Assembly: GCF_026151205.1 (NCBI RefSeq)
Contig: NC_087072.1
Location: 22,585,603 to 22,649,602, forward strand
Direction: 5' to 3'
DNA: 64,000 nucleotides
DNA from: Bolinopsis microptera
Lineage: Eukaryota > Ctenophora > Tentaculata > Lobata > Bolinopsidae
Below the pieces are notes generated by a model. The model did no database searches. It saw only the letters and a program-made list of their open reading frames with translations, and was not told where the DNA came from. The position numbers and the translations under genes were made by a program. Each line of letters opens with the position of its first letter. Position 1 is the first letter of the stretch. This document shows positions 1-10,512 of the stretch, piece after piece.

Positions 1-2
1 GC

Positions 3-1838
3 TACGTTGCACCCGTACCAACCACCATCAAAGATATCTCATACGACAACTTCTGCTACAAATGTCGGAACACCTTGAGTCTACAACAGTCCAATAGTGA
101 TTATGAGGTGCACTCTGCCTGTCAGAATCTCAAGGACATAGAAACCTTGACGAAATCACTATCAACAATTGATGTTGATAAAATGAAAGAGTCGATCCAG
201 GTGATCCAAAACCTCGACCTTCACATGCAACACCTGCTAACCAATGAACATGGTTTGAAAGACCATCAAAACCGAGTCAAAAACATAGAAGACCATTGTA
301 AAGGAGAACTAAGTGAAGATGTAAGTGGTGTCAAAAAGGCTATTAAAGACCTTCAGAAACAAATCACAGATCTTTCCACCAAAGGTCTTGTCTCATCTAC
401 TGCTCCCAAGCTTGACACTGAGAAATTGATACATGATATCATAGACCAGCTTGATGAACATACTCGGCAGGAACCGCATATTTCTCTTGAACTGAAGGAA
501 ATCAAGCAGTCTCTAGACCAACTATCTTCCCAACAGACGACAATTCCTCATGATCAGCCATCATCTGGTTCTGCATTAAATGATAAGCACCTTCTATCAA
601 AGACCACCTTTAAACACGAGGAAAAACCTGTGGTAGACACCGTGGAAGAATTCATCAACAGTGATGCTGAATCAGACCTTCTCCAATACTGCGAATCTCT
701 TCAGTTCAGTCAGGAGAATGGGCATTCAGTATGTTCTTTTGGAGAGAAGTACAAGTATAGCGGATCCAGAGATGAGAATAAGAAAACCGTGGAGATCCCT
801 GATAAAATTGCTGCACTTGTCCTGAAAATCAATGAGGAGTTCTGTGCAGAAGGAAACCCTGTAATGAATAGCGTGTTGATCAACCGCTATGAAGAAGGCG
901 AGGGTTATCTGCCTGAACATTCAGACAATGAACCGGTGATACATCCAGAGTCTAGCATATTGACTCTTTCCATTGGAGGTGAATGCAAAGTCCTCTTCAC
1001 TGAAATGAACAACCCAGTTCACACGCACAAGTGTACTCCAAGATCAGTTTACAGGATGACCAGAAGGAGTCAGGCTCACTACAAGCACTCTATCCAGAAG
1101 GGGTCAGTCACTGGTGCAGTACGATATAGTTTCACCTTCAGATCATTAGATGGAAAGAATCGTGCCAGTACTTGTATCTTCTCTGATTCAAATGGAGCAG
1201 GTATGAAATTTGGAGAGGATCACAAAAGGAGCTTTGGTAAGTGGCTGCCTGGTCGGAATGTTTGGACTCCTACAATAGATGACATTAACCCATATCTTGC
1301 ATGTGGATACAAGAACATTGTTATTATGTGTGGTATAAATGATGTTAGAAGACCATCTGTTAAATCTCAGCGTGAAATTTTTGCTATATTTAGTCATCTA
1401 GAATTCAAGATTGAGCAAATTCAAGAGGCCAATCCAACTGCCCAAGTATTTCTTTGTCCTCTTTTACCAACTCGAAATGCTGATTTAAATAGGAAAGTTC
1501 TTTACTTTATAGAGCTTATTCGTCGTGAGCTACTTCCCAAAAACTTTGGTGTCCAGTTCGTTGATGGCTTTGATGACTTCCTGGATAATAACACTGGCTT
1601 ACTTTGCCTAACCTTGTCCAGGGAGTTTGACAAATATGGCCGGACGGATTACCTGCACCTTAATTGGAAGGGAGTGGCCAAACTTGCTACTTTAATCCGT
1701 AATACTGTCCTCGTTAGGATGCATGGAGGGACTGATAGGAGGAAGAGAGGGAGGAGGGACGGTAAGGTTGGTTCAACACTTTATTCTCATGCCGCCGGAG
1801 GACAGCCTCATGTTGAAGGCTATCAGCCTCCAACATGA
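3..1838 (+). CDS. Non-LTR retrotransposon ORF1: zinc finger, coiled coil, AlkB-like and SGNH domains (5' partial)
   Basis: The frame is open from the left window edge, so the true start lies outside. Seen, numbering from the Leu codon at 75 as residue 1: a Cys/His cluster just before and after it (FCYKC, then HSAC); predicted coiled coil about 20-150; an AlkB-type 2-oxoglutarate/Fe(II) dioxygenase fold about 190-357 with H282-x-D284, H338 and R350-x5-R356 (RYSFTFR; the family usually has Asn where Ser stands). An SGNH/GDSL esterase follows, about 365-545: SDSNG (Ser372), GIND (Asn422) and DYLH (Asp525, His528). The tail is Gly/Arg-rich. Known: esterase ORF1s occur in CR1-group LINEs, and AlkB proteins repair alkylated nucleic acid. 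Inferred: the protein packages element RNA and may repair or edit it. The stop overlaps the ORF2 start. All catalytic residues are present and the frame is unbroken, so the copy may be young. Confidence 0.88.
   Translation, partial: YVAPVPTTIKDISYDNFCYKCRNTLSLQQSNSDYEVHSACQNLKDIETLTKSLSTIDVDKMKESIQVIQNLDLHMQHLLTNEHGLKDHQNRVKNIEDHCKGELSEDVSGVKKAIKDLQKQITDLSTKGLVSSTAPKLDTEKLIHDIIDQLDEHTRQEPHISLELKEIKQSLDQLSSQQTTIPHDQPSSGSALNDKHLLSKTTFKHEEKPVVDTVEEFINSDAESDLLQYCESLQFSQENGHSVCSFGEKYKYSGSRDENKKTVEIPDKIAALVLKINEEFCAEGNPVMNSVLINRYEEGEGYLPEHSDNEPVIHPESSILTLSIGGECKVLFTEMNNPVHTHKCTPRSVYRMTRRSQAHYKHSIQKGSVTGAVRYSFTFRSLDGKNRASTCIFSDSNGAGMKFGEDHKRSFGKWLPGRNVWTPTIDDINPYLACGYKNIVIMCGINDVRRPSVKSQREIFAIFSHLEFKIEQIQEANPTAQVFLCPLLPTRNADLNRKVLYFIELIRRELLPKNFGVQFVDGFDDFLDNNTGLLCLTLSREFDKYGRTDYLHLNWKGVAKLATLIRNTVLVRMHGGTDRRKRGRRDGKVGSTLYSHAAGGQPHVEGYQPPT
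1835..1838 (+). promoter_or_regulatory. ATGA stop-start overlap of ORF1 and ORF2
   Basis: The ORF1 stop TGA (1836-1838) overlaps the ORF2 ATG (1835-1837), putting ORF2 in the -1 frame. This layout fits termination-reinitiation, a known way of making ORF2 in some LINEs and viruses. A pseudoknot or 18S-complementary stretch upstream was not demonstrated. Confidence 0.7.
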
Positions 1839-4800
1839 ATGTTCTTAAAAAAGAGGTCTGTGCCCACTGTTTAAAAAGTATCTATTTAGGTCAATCTATA
1901 TTTGAATGCTACAACTGTAACTGTCCCATTCACTCTAGATGCTATAACACCAGTGACAAACAAAATCAAAAAGTTGACTTGTACTGCAATAATTGTCTCC
2001 ACCTAGCAGTAATCCGTTATAACCCATTCAAGCTTCTGAATGATGACAATGATGATAACACTGATGCAGATGATGTTACACGTAAAATCTCTGAGGTACT
2101 TGAAAGCTGTGACTCATATTCTGTAAAAGGCATAAACCACACCTTTGCTCACGAATTACAAGTGCAAAACTCACTAATATTTCAAAATCTTGATGGCAAC
2201 AAATCAAACTTTGACTCGCTGGCAATTGAAATAGCTAGATTTACTAACAAATTCTCTGTAATTGGTCTTGCTGAAACAAATGTAGGCCCTGAATTGAAAA
2301 ACTTGTACGAACTCACAGGCTATGAGAGCTTCTATCAAGATACCTTTGACTCGAAAGTAAAAGGCTCAGGAGTAGCTCTATATGTCCTTAACTCCTTTAA
2401 TGCTGTTAAAAATAACAACCTGTCACAAGTAACAGAAAATCTAGAAACCCTCTTTGTAACCATAGGAAGTATAGGAAATTCTACTTCTATAGGAGTAATA
2501 TACCGCCCTCCAAGTGGCAATGCTGAGCAAGCTCTCCAAGAATTGTCGTCAATCCTTGATAAAGCACCAAAACATACGCACATTGCAGGTGATTTTAACA
2601 TAAATCTCCATGGTAAACACAGTAACATTATTGCACAGTATGAAGACGTCCTATTCAGTAGAGGCTTCTTCCCATTGATATCATTAGCAACTCATGAAAA
2701 GCCTGGATGTAATGCCTCGTGCATCGACAACATCATTACAAATGACCTAGACTCTGTTACTGCCTCTGGAGTCATAACTGATCACATATCTCATCACCTA
2801 CCTATATTTACAATATTTGACTGGGAAATTAGCAAGACCAAAAATATTCACAAGCACACTCAATACTATGACTATTGTAAATCAAACACTGATAAATTTG
2901 CTGAAGTCTTGGGTAACAAACTAGACAATGAACCAATTATAGATTTTACTAACTTTCATGATATCTTTAAAAACAGCATTGACGAAACCTGCAAACTAGC
3001 TGTACCCAAAACCACCAAGCGCACTATGCAGAACAACCCATGGATTACTGGCGGGATTATAGCCTCAGTAAACCACTGCCATGGGCTGTATGATGACTGG
3101 GCGAAAGTCAGGAAAGTTAAGTGTAAACAAGGCGAAACTGACACAAAAGGGGGCACATGCGTGTGTTCTATCTGCTGTAATAAAAGAAACCGTTATGATG
3201 ACTACAAAGAATATAGAAAGGCTCTAAAAAAGGTTCGTAAAAAAGCTGTATCTGAATATTATTCTGACAAGTTTCTTGAAACTCAGGGAAATTCCAAGAA
3301 AACCTGGGAACTGATAAATAAAATTCGTGGCAAACAGAAACGTGATATCAGACCTATATTTACCATAGACAATGAAAAGATAACTGATCGCAGAGTTATA
3401 GCTAATGAATTCAATAAGTATTTTGTATCCCTAGCATCTAACCTCAATGCAGCCTACACAGAACTAGGAGAGATACAAATAAATCAGCTTCCAAGTTTCT
3501 GTGACTTCTTACCTAAATCGAATACAGCTAATATATATCTACATGACTGCTCACCTGAGGAGGTGGCTAAGATCATATCGGAACTTAAGAATGGCAAGGC
3601 TAGCGACATACCAGTACATATAGTAAAGGCAGTATCAGGCAAAATTAGCCCACTACTATCGGTATTGTACAACGAATGTATGCAACAGGGATTTTTTCCA
3701 GACGACCTAAAAGTAGGTAAAATAAGTCCAATATATAAGAAAGAAAATGCTGAGCTTCTTGAAAATTACAGGCCTATCTCAACCTTAGCAATATTCGGTA
3801 AAATACTTGAAAAAATCATATTCTCCAGGCTTTACAGTTTCTTTCAGTCGCAAGGATTATTATATGAAAATCAATATGGCTTTAGAAAAAATCACTCGAC
3901 AAGCCATGCACTCAACTTTTCTGTCGACTACATTGAAAAATCTTTAAGAGATAAAAATCACGTACTAGGCATCTTCATTGATTTAAGTAAAGCTTTTGAC
4001 ACAATCTGTCATGATAAACTGCTTAAAAAACTGAATGATTATGGAATTCGAGGGACTGCAAATAAATTGATAGCCAGTTACCTTTCTAATAGACAGCAAT
4101 ATGTTTCAGTACTTGGAGAAGAATCCGAAAAACTGTCTGTAATATTTGGTGTTCCTCAGGGGTCAGTATTAGGTCCCTTGCTTTTCATTATCTACATCAA
4201 TGAAATATATAGAGTATCAGACCTAGGTAAGTTTATACTTTTTGCCGATGACACCAACATATTTGTTGTAGATAAATGTATAAAAACACTTTACTGCAAA
4301 GCTAATAAAATTCTTAAACTTGTTCATCAGTATATGAAGAGTAACTTGCTGCATATCAACATAAAGAAATGTTGCTATATCCACTTTAAGCCGAACTGTA
4401 GAAATGAACCAGATTCAAACACCAATGAATTAGAACTGACACTAAATAATATAGTAATTAAAAAGGTGGAGGAAACTAAATTTCTTGGAGTCATTATTGA
4501 CCAAAAACTGAACTGGGATGCTCACTTAAGAGCGTTAAACCGTAAATTGAAATGTGAGATAGGTAGACTATGTGGAATTAGACGCTGTGTACCTAAAAAA
4601 CTATATAAGGACCTGTACCACACCCTTTTTGAATCACACCTATATTATGGAATATCTGTTTTGGGAGGTGTATCAAATAATAAACTAGAAGCCATATTTA
4701 AAACACAAAAGAAATGCATAAGAATTCTCTTTGGTGATAATGATGCATACTTCAATAAGTTCAAAACATGTGCCAGAGTAAGGCCTATCACTAGGGATAA

Positions 4801-5218
4801 GACCGGTAAAGTTATCAAGCAGATGTTAGGCAAAGATTTCTTTGAACTAGAACACAGTAAACCAATCTGTAACGAGTATAACTTCCTGACTGTCCACAAT
4901 CTTCATAAGTTGCACTGTTTACTGGAAATGTTCAAAATTAATAAGTTCCAATCACCAATCTCAATGTTCTCTTTATTCAACAGGTCACCAAGACGAGACA
5001 ACTACTTCATCCCACCCACTCCATCCTCACTATTCATCTATCAATCAACTAGTATTTGGAATCACTGCCGTAAGTCAACAAGTGAAATAGACTTCTCCAC
5101 TCCCATCAGTATATTCAAGAATAATCTTAAGAAATCTTTGTTAGAACTACAGTCTAAATATGACCGACAACTTTGGTGCAGTTACAACTTTGATGCAAAT
5201 GAATTATCATTGAAATAG
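1835..5218 (+). CDS. Non-LTR retrotransposon ORF2: PHD finger, APE endonuclease, reverse transcriptase
   Basis: 1127 codons without a break. Domains in order: a C4HC3 PHD-type finger (C9, C12, C25, C28, H33, C36, C51, C54); an AP-like endonuclease/exonuclease-phosphatase domain about 110-330 (QNLDG, GLAETN, YRPPSG, GDFNINL, CIDNI, ISHHLPIF); and a reverse transcriptase about 620-880 with IFIDLSKAFDT, VPQGSVLGPLLF and the catalytic FADD near residue 802. The usual SDH motif closing the endonuclease domain reads SHH here. The C-terminal part resembles the RNA-binding end of CR1/L2/jockey-group ORF2. Role: nicks the target DNA and primes reverse transcription of the element RNA. It starts inside the ORF1 stop codon. 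Clade assignment to the CR1/L2 group is from motif wording only. Confidence 0.92.
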   Translation: MNVLKKEVCAHCLKSIYLGQSIFECYNCNCPIHSRCYNTSDKQNQKVDLYCNNCLHLAVIRYNPFKLLNDDNDDNTDADDVTRKISEVLESCDSYSVKGINHTFAHELQVQNSLIFQNLDGNKSNFDSLAIEIARFTNKFSVIGLAETNVGPELKNLYELTGYESFYQDTFDSKVKGSGVALYVLNSFNAVKNNNLSQVTENLETLFVTIGSIGNSTSIGVIYRPPSGNAEQALQELSSILDKAPKHTHIAGDFNINLHGKHSNIIAQYEDVLFSRGFFPLISLATHEKPGCNASCIDNIITNDLDSVTASGVITDHISHHLPIFTIFDWEISKTKNIHKHTQYYDYCKSNTDKFAEVLGNKLDNEPIIDFTNFHDIFKNSIDETCKLAVPKTTKRTMQNNPWITGGIIASVNHCHGLYDDWAKVRKVKCKQGETDTKGGTCVCSICCNKRNRYDDYKEYRKALKKVRKKAVSEYYSDKFLETQGNSKKTWELINKIRGKQKRDIRPIFTIDNEKITDRRVIANEFNKYFVSLASNLNAAYTELGEIQINQLPSFCDFLPKSNTANIYLHDCSPEEVAKIISELKNGKASDIPVHIVKAVSGKISPLLSVLYNECMQQGFFPDDLKVGKISPIYKKENAELLENYRPISTLAIFGKILEKIIFSRLYSFFQSQGLLYENQYGFRKNHSTSHALNFSVDYIEKSLRDKNHVLGIFIDLSKAFDTICHDKLLKKLNDYGIRGTANKLIASYLSNRQQYVSVLGEESEKLSVIFGVPQGSVLGPLLFIIYINEIYRVSDLGKFILFADDTNIFVVDKCIKTLYCKANKILKLVHQYMKSNLLHINIKKCCYIHFKPNCRNEPDSNTNELELTLNNIVIKKVEETKFLGVIIDQKLNWDAHLRALNRKLKCEIGRLCGIRRCVPKKLYKDLYHTLFESHLYYGISVLGGVSNNKLEAIFKTQKKCIRILFGDNDAYFNKFKTCARVRPITRDKTGKVIKQMLGKDFFELEHSKPICNEYNFLTVHNLHKLHCLLEMFKINKFQSPISMFSLFNRSPRRDNYFIPPTPSSLFIYQSTSIWNHCRKSTSEIDFSTPISIFKNNLKKSLLELQSKYDRQLWCSYNFDANELSLK

Positions 5219-5470
5219 GTTGATTTAGTAAACATAATCACATGAGTAAACCACGGTGTTATTGCAAAAAACCATGACAAGGGTATCAGACCTATATTAA
5301 TCTAAGAGACGACACAAAACGAATCATCATACAACAAATTTTAAAATCCTGCGGCACAGGATCTTGTTGTTTTCCTACTCTACCTCTCCCAAACCCCTCT
5401 CTCCTTCTCCTCTCTTCAGGTTTATTCTTCAATTTTTTTAACAATTAGATAGCAGATGTATTTTCTTTTA
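5219..5470 (+). other. 3' UTR of the first retrotransposon
   Basis: AT-rich sequence after the ORF2 stop. It contains a small hairpin (ATCCTG/CAGGAT arms, 5346-5362) followed by CTTGTTGTTTT, then a pyrimidine-rich run. A hairpin followed by a short repeat is typical of CR1/L2-group 3' ends. No target duplication could be paired because the 5' end is outside the window, so the exact 3' border is unknown. Confidence 0.4.
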
Positions 5471-7389
5471 AATGAAGTAATGGCATTATACATTGATTGG
5501 TATCGTATGTATGTTGTGTATAGTGTTTGCTGACTGGGTATATGCTATATATTTTGAGGCTCACGACGTCTCGTCCCATGGGTGGAGTTGTAGGCTGAGT
5601 ATGTGTTCTCCTTACTTCGTATGGGGAAACATTGACAGGTTTGCCTTAGCCTTTGGGACGAGTGTTTGCCCACCGGGGATCCAAAAATATGATTATCATG
5701 GACATTACTTTGACACATAAACTAATCAAACGACTTGAATGATTCCAGAAAATTTTACTAACTGCATTTAGCTAGTTTATAGTAAATACACACGATCGCA
5801 GAATAGAGGAGCACAATTGGGTTCTTTGTTCTGCGACTGTGTTTCCTCGGTGGGCCGACAGGTTTCTGTTGTGTAGTAGTGCTGGGAAAAAAAAAACGCT
5901 TTAACTATCAATGAGAGTACAAATTTTTAATTCTTGACCTTAGTGCCACAGTTTCTGTGGTAAAAACAAATTTATAGTCAAACGTTATATAATGTAGAAG
6001 GGCATGATTTACTCACATCACTAAGCATCTGGATGGATAATTAGCACACAAGGATAAACTGACCTTTAAACATGACCACCAACTATACCACGTAACCATA
6101 GCTCCGAAATAAATAAATTGCTCTACATAGAAACATCTGGCCTGATCCTATCACATTGTGGTCCCCAGGGGTTCGGTAAAGCCCTTACAGGCAACTGGGT
6201 CCTTTTACCAACCACAATAAAATTGGTCATGCCAGTACTGTCATAAACTGTAACCAACTATTTAAAAATTAGACATCTTTAGCTAAATTTTAAATTTTAA
6301 GTCATAGAGCAATCTTCTTAATTTTAAAATTTTTAAGAATTATATTTTACCCTAACTATGATGTGGTGGCATTTCATACTTAACTAAATTTCAACTTTGA
6401 AAGTAAATAGATTATTAGTGACAACAAATTATAGTTTAAGACATCCATTCTGCATTGTGTTTCCAATATTAGAATTTATGATATGTATTGATTGAATAAT
6501 TGGTAATAAATTTAACTTTTGTTTTATTAACTTTTGTTTTATTAAATGGTATTATACATTACATTGAAAATAGTGATGTACACACGTGTGTGTACCGGAT
6601 AATATCCAGATATCAGTATTTCAATCATGAGACTAATAAACAGCGAACTACTCCGTTATTTGATATTTTTAGATTTCCATTGAATAACTGTCTTGGGTTA
6701 AATAATCTTCTCGCTCTAACACGAATAGGACAGCATAATGATAAAAGCACAGCTAAACCTCAAGTGCAATTTTAAACATTTAAAAAATTAATATTCATCT
6801 GTTAATACTTTTAGAGTTATGACAATCAAAGATATCAGTATAAATTTAAAGTATAATTTAAATTTGAATTTGTCATACATTAAATGAGCAATAAAGTAAT
6901 TACATATCAATACGTTTTAGTAAATTTGCTATTTGCAGTGGTTCACAAAACCATTACTTATAATAACTGCTATTGTATTGAGGCTCTTCTATTTCAAGTG
7001 CAGACCGTAGTCACCATACATTTCAACACTACATACAGCAGTATCATATATATGCAAATATTTAAGGATATCCAGACTGTAGCCAAGCAAGTTCGCAGGG
7101 TTAAAAGTAGGGTCAGGGTAGGGTCACGTGGACGTGGATTTGAATGATGATGTTTATGGCGGTGCTGATGCTGATTGTAGAAAAATGATAATTACTCAAC
7201 TTGCTTCAGGAGTCCATGGCTAGTCTTCTGAGTACACGACCCGGCCACCCCGCATCACCCCCACACACCTTTTCCAATTAGTGCTGCATTACTTGCGAAC
7301 TTGCTTGACTGACATTCTTTTTCGACATCCTCAAATTATTTGTTATATAGTAGTGTTGAAAGTATTAAATAGTGAAGCGACCGTGGGGG
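5471..7389. other. Non-coding stretch, nothing recognised
   Basis: AT-rich sequence with short unsupported open frames only. No splice-consistent exon series, RNA gene or terminal repeat was found. Confidence 0.5.
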
Positions 7390-7690
7390 TCACCACTTGG
7401 TAATTGATGATGTCAACACATCGAGATCGTTGCTCTGCTTAGCAGAGCAACGATCTTCGATGCGAAGCAAGAATGCTAGTTCGCGCGGCGCGTCGAAGCG
7501 GCGAAGTCCTCCAAGTCACCACGTGATACAAAAAATTTCTATTATGCCAATTACGTAGAATTATTTGTTGTTTGTATCACGTCGTAAACCTTTGTCATTG
7601 CCAATTGCACGAAAAGCTGCATGTGGCGAAAGCCACGAATGACGAAGCCGCACACTCCACACTCGTGTGCGGCAGGGCTAAAACGTGAAA
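7390..7690. repeat. Hairpin-rich GC segment
   Basis: Three inverted repeats in 300 bp: arms of 16 bp with a single-base centre at 7424-7456; GTGGC-GAAA-GCCAC with a GNRA-type loop at 7623-7636; GCCGCACAC/GTGTGCGGC with an 8-base loop at 7647-7673. The segment is more GC-rich than its surroundings. It may be a MITE core or a structured RNA; neither is shown. Confidence 0.55.
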
Positions 7691-7862
7691 CATGAAGGCA
7701 TTATGGACTATTGATTTATGAAATTTAACCATTTACAATTTAGAATACAAGTCAGTTAATGAATTATTTTAAAAATAACTTTCACTTCTGCTTTATGCGT
7801 TAGAATTTTTATTTTATTTTTGAATTCATTAGTTTATATATTAGATATTGTATATTAGTTAA

Positions 7863-8106
7863 CGGGTGATACTCGTAAAATATTTGTTTCAAATAGGACC
7901 GTCGACGAGTCCAACTCGGCGCGCGTCCTGGTAGGTTATAAACCTACAATATATTAGGCTCGGCGCCGTCATTATAATAAGTGACTAGCACCGCGCTGAT
8001 TAGATAGAAATTTATGAGATGATTTTCGAGTAGTATATAGTTTGTAGGTTTATAACCTACCAAGACGCGCGCCAAGTTGTAACAAATATTTTACGAGTAT
8101 CACCCG
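7863..8106. mobile_element. TTAA-flanked palindromic MITE (CGGGTGATACTCG family)
   Basis: Ends read CGGGTGATACTCG and CGAGTATCACCCG, with TTAA on both outer sides (7859-7862, 8107-8110). The inverted arms run inward about 70-90 bp, including the block TAGGTTATAAACCTAC. No coding capacity. TTAA target use fits piggyBac- or Kolobok-type transposases. Degenerate relatives lie at about 8310-8375, 38217-38310, 40747-40864, 40915-40937 and 41023-41097. Confidence 0.75.
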
Positions 8107-8110
8107 TTAA

Positions 8111-9944
8111 TATATAGTAAAAAGAGTATTTTACATAGCATATCTAATTTTTATGAGTTTATTATCGAATTTTCAAGTTTAACTATGTTTATTATGATAT
8201 TATTATTCATTGTTATATGGCAATTCTATTTAAATTATGTTTTACTTAAATTTTGTGTTACTTAACAATAAACGAAAAAGACTGCAAGGGCAAAGCCAGC
8301 ATTTTCTTGTAGGTTTATAATCTGCCAAGGCGTGCCAAGTTGGACTCGTCAACGATCTTGTTTAGAAGCCCCCCGGAAAATTGTATGTTAATTTTAGACT
8401 CGGAGAGCACCTGAACTGTGAATGGCATTGCAAATGGCATTGTAAACAGTCGTTCAGGGTATAATAATGAACAGGAGGCTGATTTTTAGGTTCAATTAGA
8501 AAATAGAGACACTATCACTAGTAAGTTATAACTGTGAGATGTAAGATTAAGAAGCCAGGCAGTAAGCTGCAGCCAAACATCCATAATTAAACCAGATCAT
8601 TAAATGTACATTGAAAGATGTCGCTTTGCACAGGACTTTCACTTTTTCAGGGGAGCCTACGCCCCGTCCACCTCCACCCTCTCCACCCTCTGACTATGCC
8701 CTTGGAAGACCGGGGGCATTGAATTTGCTTTATTTTCTGAAGTGTATACTGTATATAATGTGGCAAAATAAACTTAGAGACAGAGTGATATAAAGTATCT
8801 GAGTAAGATTAATGTAAAATTTAAGATTACTAAATCTGCTGTACTCCACCAAATTCTGCTAAAGCATCGTATGCAGGACCCAAACATCAGCCAATAAAAC
8901 CAAATCGCAACTCAAAAGTTGCTAATTCTTCTTGTAGGATTGTTGTGAAATTTTTCCCTAAAAAGATCGTAGGGAATATGTAATTGGGCTTGGATATGAG
9001 GTGCCCGACGGTCCTGTGGTGATGAAAAAAGTCTACTCCTTCGCAATATAGACCACTCCCCCTATAATTATGTGTATAAAAGGAGTCTATTTTGCTTGCG
9101 CGACGCCAGTTATGTGTTAATTAATTACAGGCATAGCAACCAGTTTTTGGTGCTTGACGACTGTTACACAGGTTTCCATCGGGTTACAATTCACTAAAAT
9201 TCATTAATATAGTCATCTGAGCGGATCAATCATCAATATAAGTGTTATTTTGGTGAAACAAGCTTAATAAATGACTGAGTGATAAAAATCAGCAAGTCAA
9301 AACAAATTAAATTATGATATCAGATGATAAACTCGTGGCTGATTATTTGAAAGTTGATCGACACTTAATGGTAAAAAGCAAAAACATAGTTGAGAAAAGA
9401 TCTTACTTTACATTTACATTCAAGAAGCAACTAAGATCAAGATTGCAGTATGCTTTTAAAGAATCCTATATCAAATCAAAGGCTCGATAGTCGATGGTAC
9501 TGTAGATGTGTTGAGTAAGCATCAAAATGTATTGGTTTATGTTAGATACAAATAATAACTAAGATGAGACAGAATATTTTATTATAGTCAATAAAGTTGG
9601 CATATGATGCAATAATATGACGTGACATGATACGCATTGTTAACACGAAACAAAATCGCGCAAAATATGAAATGGTCTACAACCAAACCACATACAGATC
9701 GACGGCGACACCTCAGATGCGCGCAGAATTTTTCAAGTTCTGCACGCCTAATATAATATAAACGATTATCACATGCGTCAAACACTACTCTGGGATAAAA
9801 TTAAGTAGAACAATTACATTGTAGGCAGAAGGGAAATTTGATTGTGCGTGGTGTTACCGCGGCGAAATTCTTGTTATTTTACCAATTGATGATTCCTTGT
9901 GCCATCTTTTGAAAAATATCAATGGTCCACCTGCATAACAATCA
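8111..9944. other. Non-coding stretch with a MITE fragment
   Basis: Holds a decayed arm of the CGGGTGATACTCG MITE at about 8310-8375. A proline-rich open frame (8653-8793) sits behind a TTTTTCAG acceptor-like site with AATAAA inside it. That could be a terminal exon, but no partner exon was found. The rest is AT-rich and unassigned. Confidence 0.4.
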
Positions 9945-10512
9945 TAGTTATCCTTAGTTGTAGTGAACGCTGAACTTAGTCGTACTGAACGTACGTTCCA
10001 ATTATAAAATCCAAAAATAAAACTTCTTGTCTGAATGAACTATTAGAACCTCAAGAAGCTGATCCGCATGTCTCCGCTACTAAAATGTTTAATGAGCCCA
10101 ATCACTCATCACTTAACAGTTTAATCTTCAAAGTGAGTTGTACAATCTAGGTTGTTTTAAGTAGCTGTTGATAGTGTAAAACAGGAGTGACTTGATCGTT
10201 TTCATAACTTCGATTTACAATTTGTACCATAATAAAACTAGCACTGCCATGGGGTTCAAAAAGGGTCATTGTAAGCCTCCAGCGTAATGGTCCTAAGTCT
10301 CTGCCCCATGCAGTGCCTGTCAGCATCAGCTAACAGAATAGCCCTAACATAACGATCAAGCCACAAATTAGGTTCTATAATGATTTAATATTGTTGAATA
10401 AAGAGATTTGAATATAATATTTGTTTTATTCTGAATATTTGTTTTATTCTATTTTGTAGTGAACGTTTGTGAACGTTAGTATACGTTAGTCAATATTTTG
10501 TGATGCTGTCAA

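Noticed and set aside
7890-7935. Possible hammerhead ribozyme around GTCGACGAGTCC in the CGGGTGATACTCG MITE
   Set aside because: The hammerhead core needs CUGANGA and a GAAA after stem II. Here the first reads TCGACGA and no GAAA follows, so only part of the look is there.
8653-8793. Proline-rich terminal exon (PPPPSPPSDY) that might belong to a second WBP1-like gene
   Set aside because: The acceptor and AATAAA are suggestive, but no partner exon or cysteine block was found upstream.
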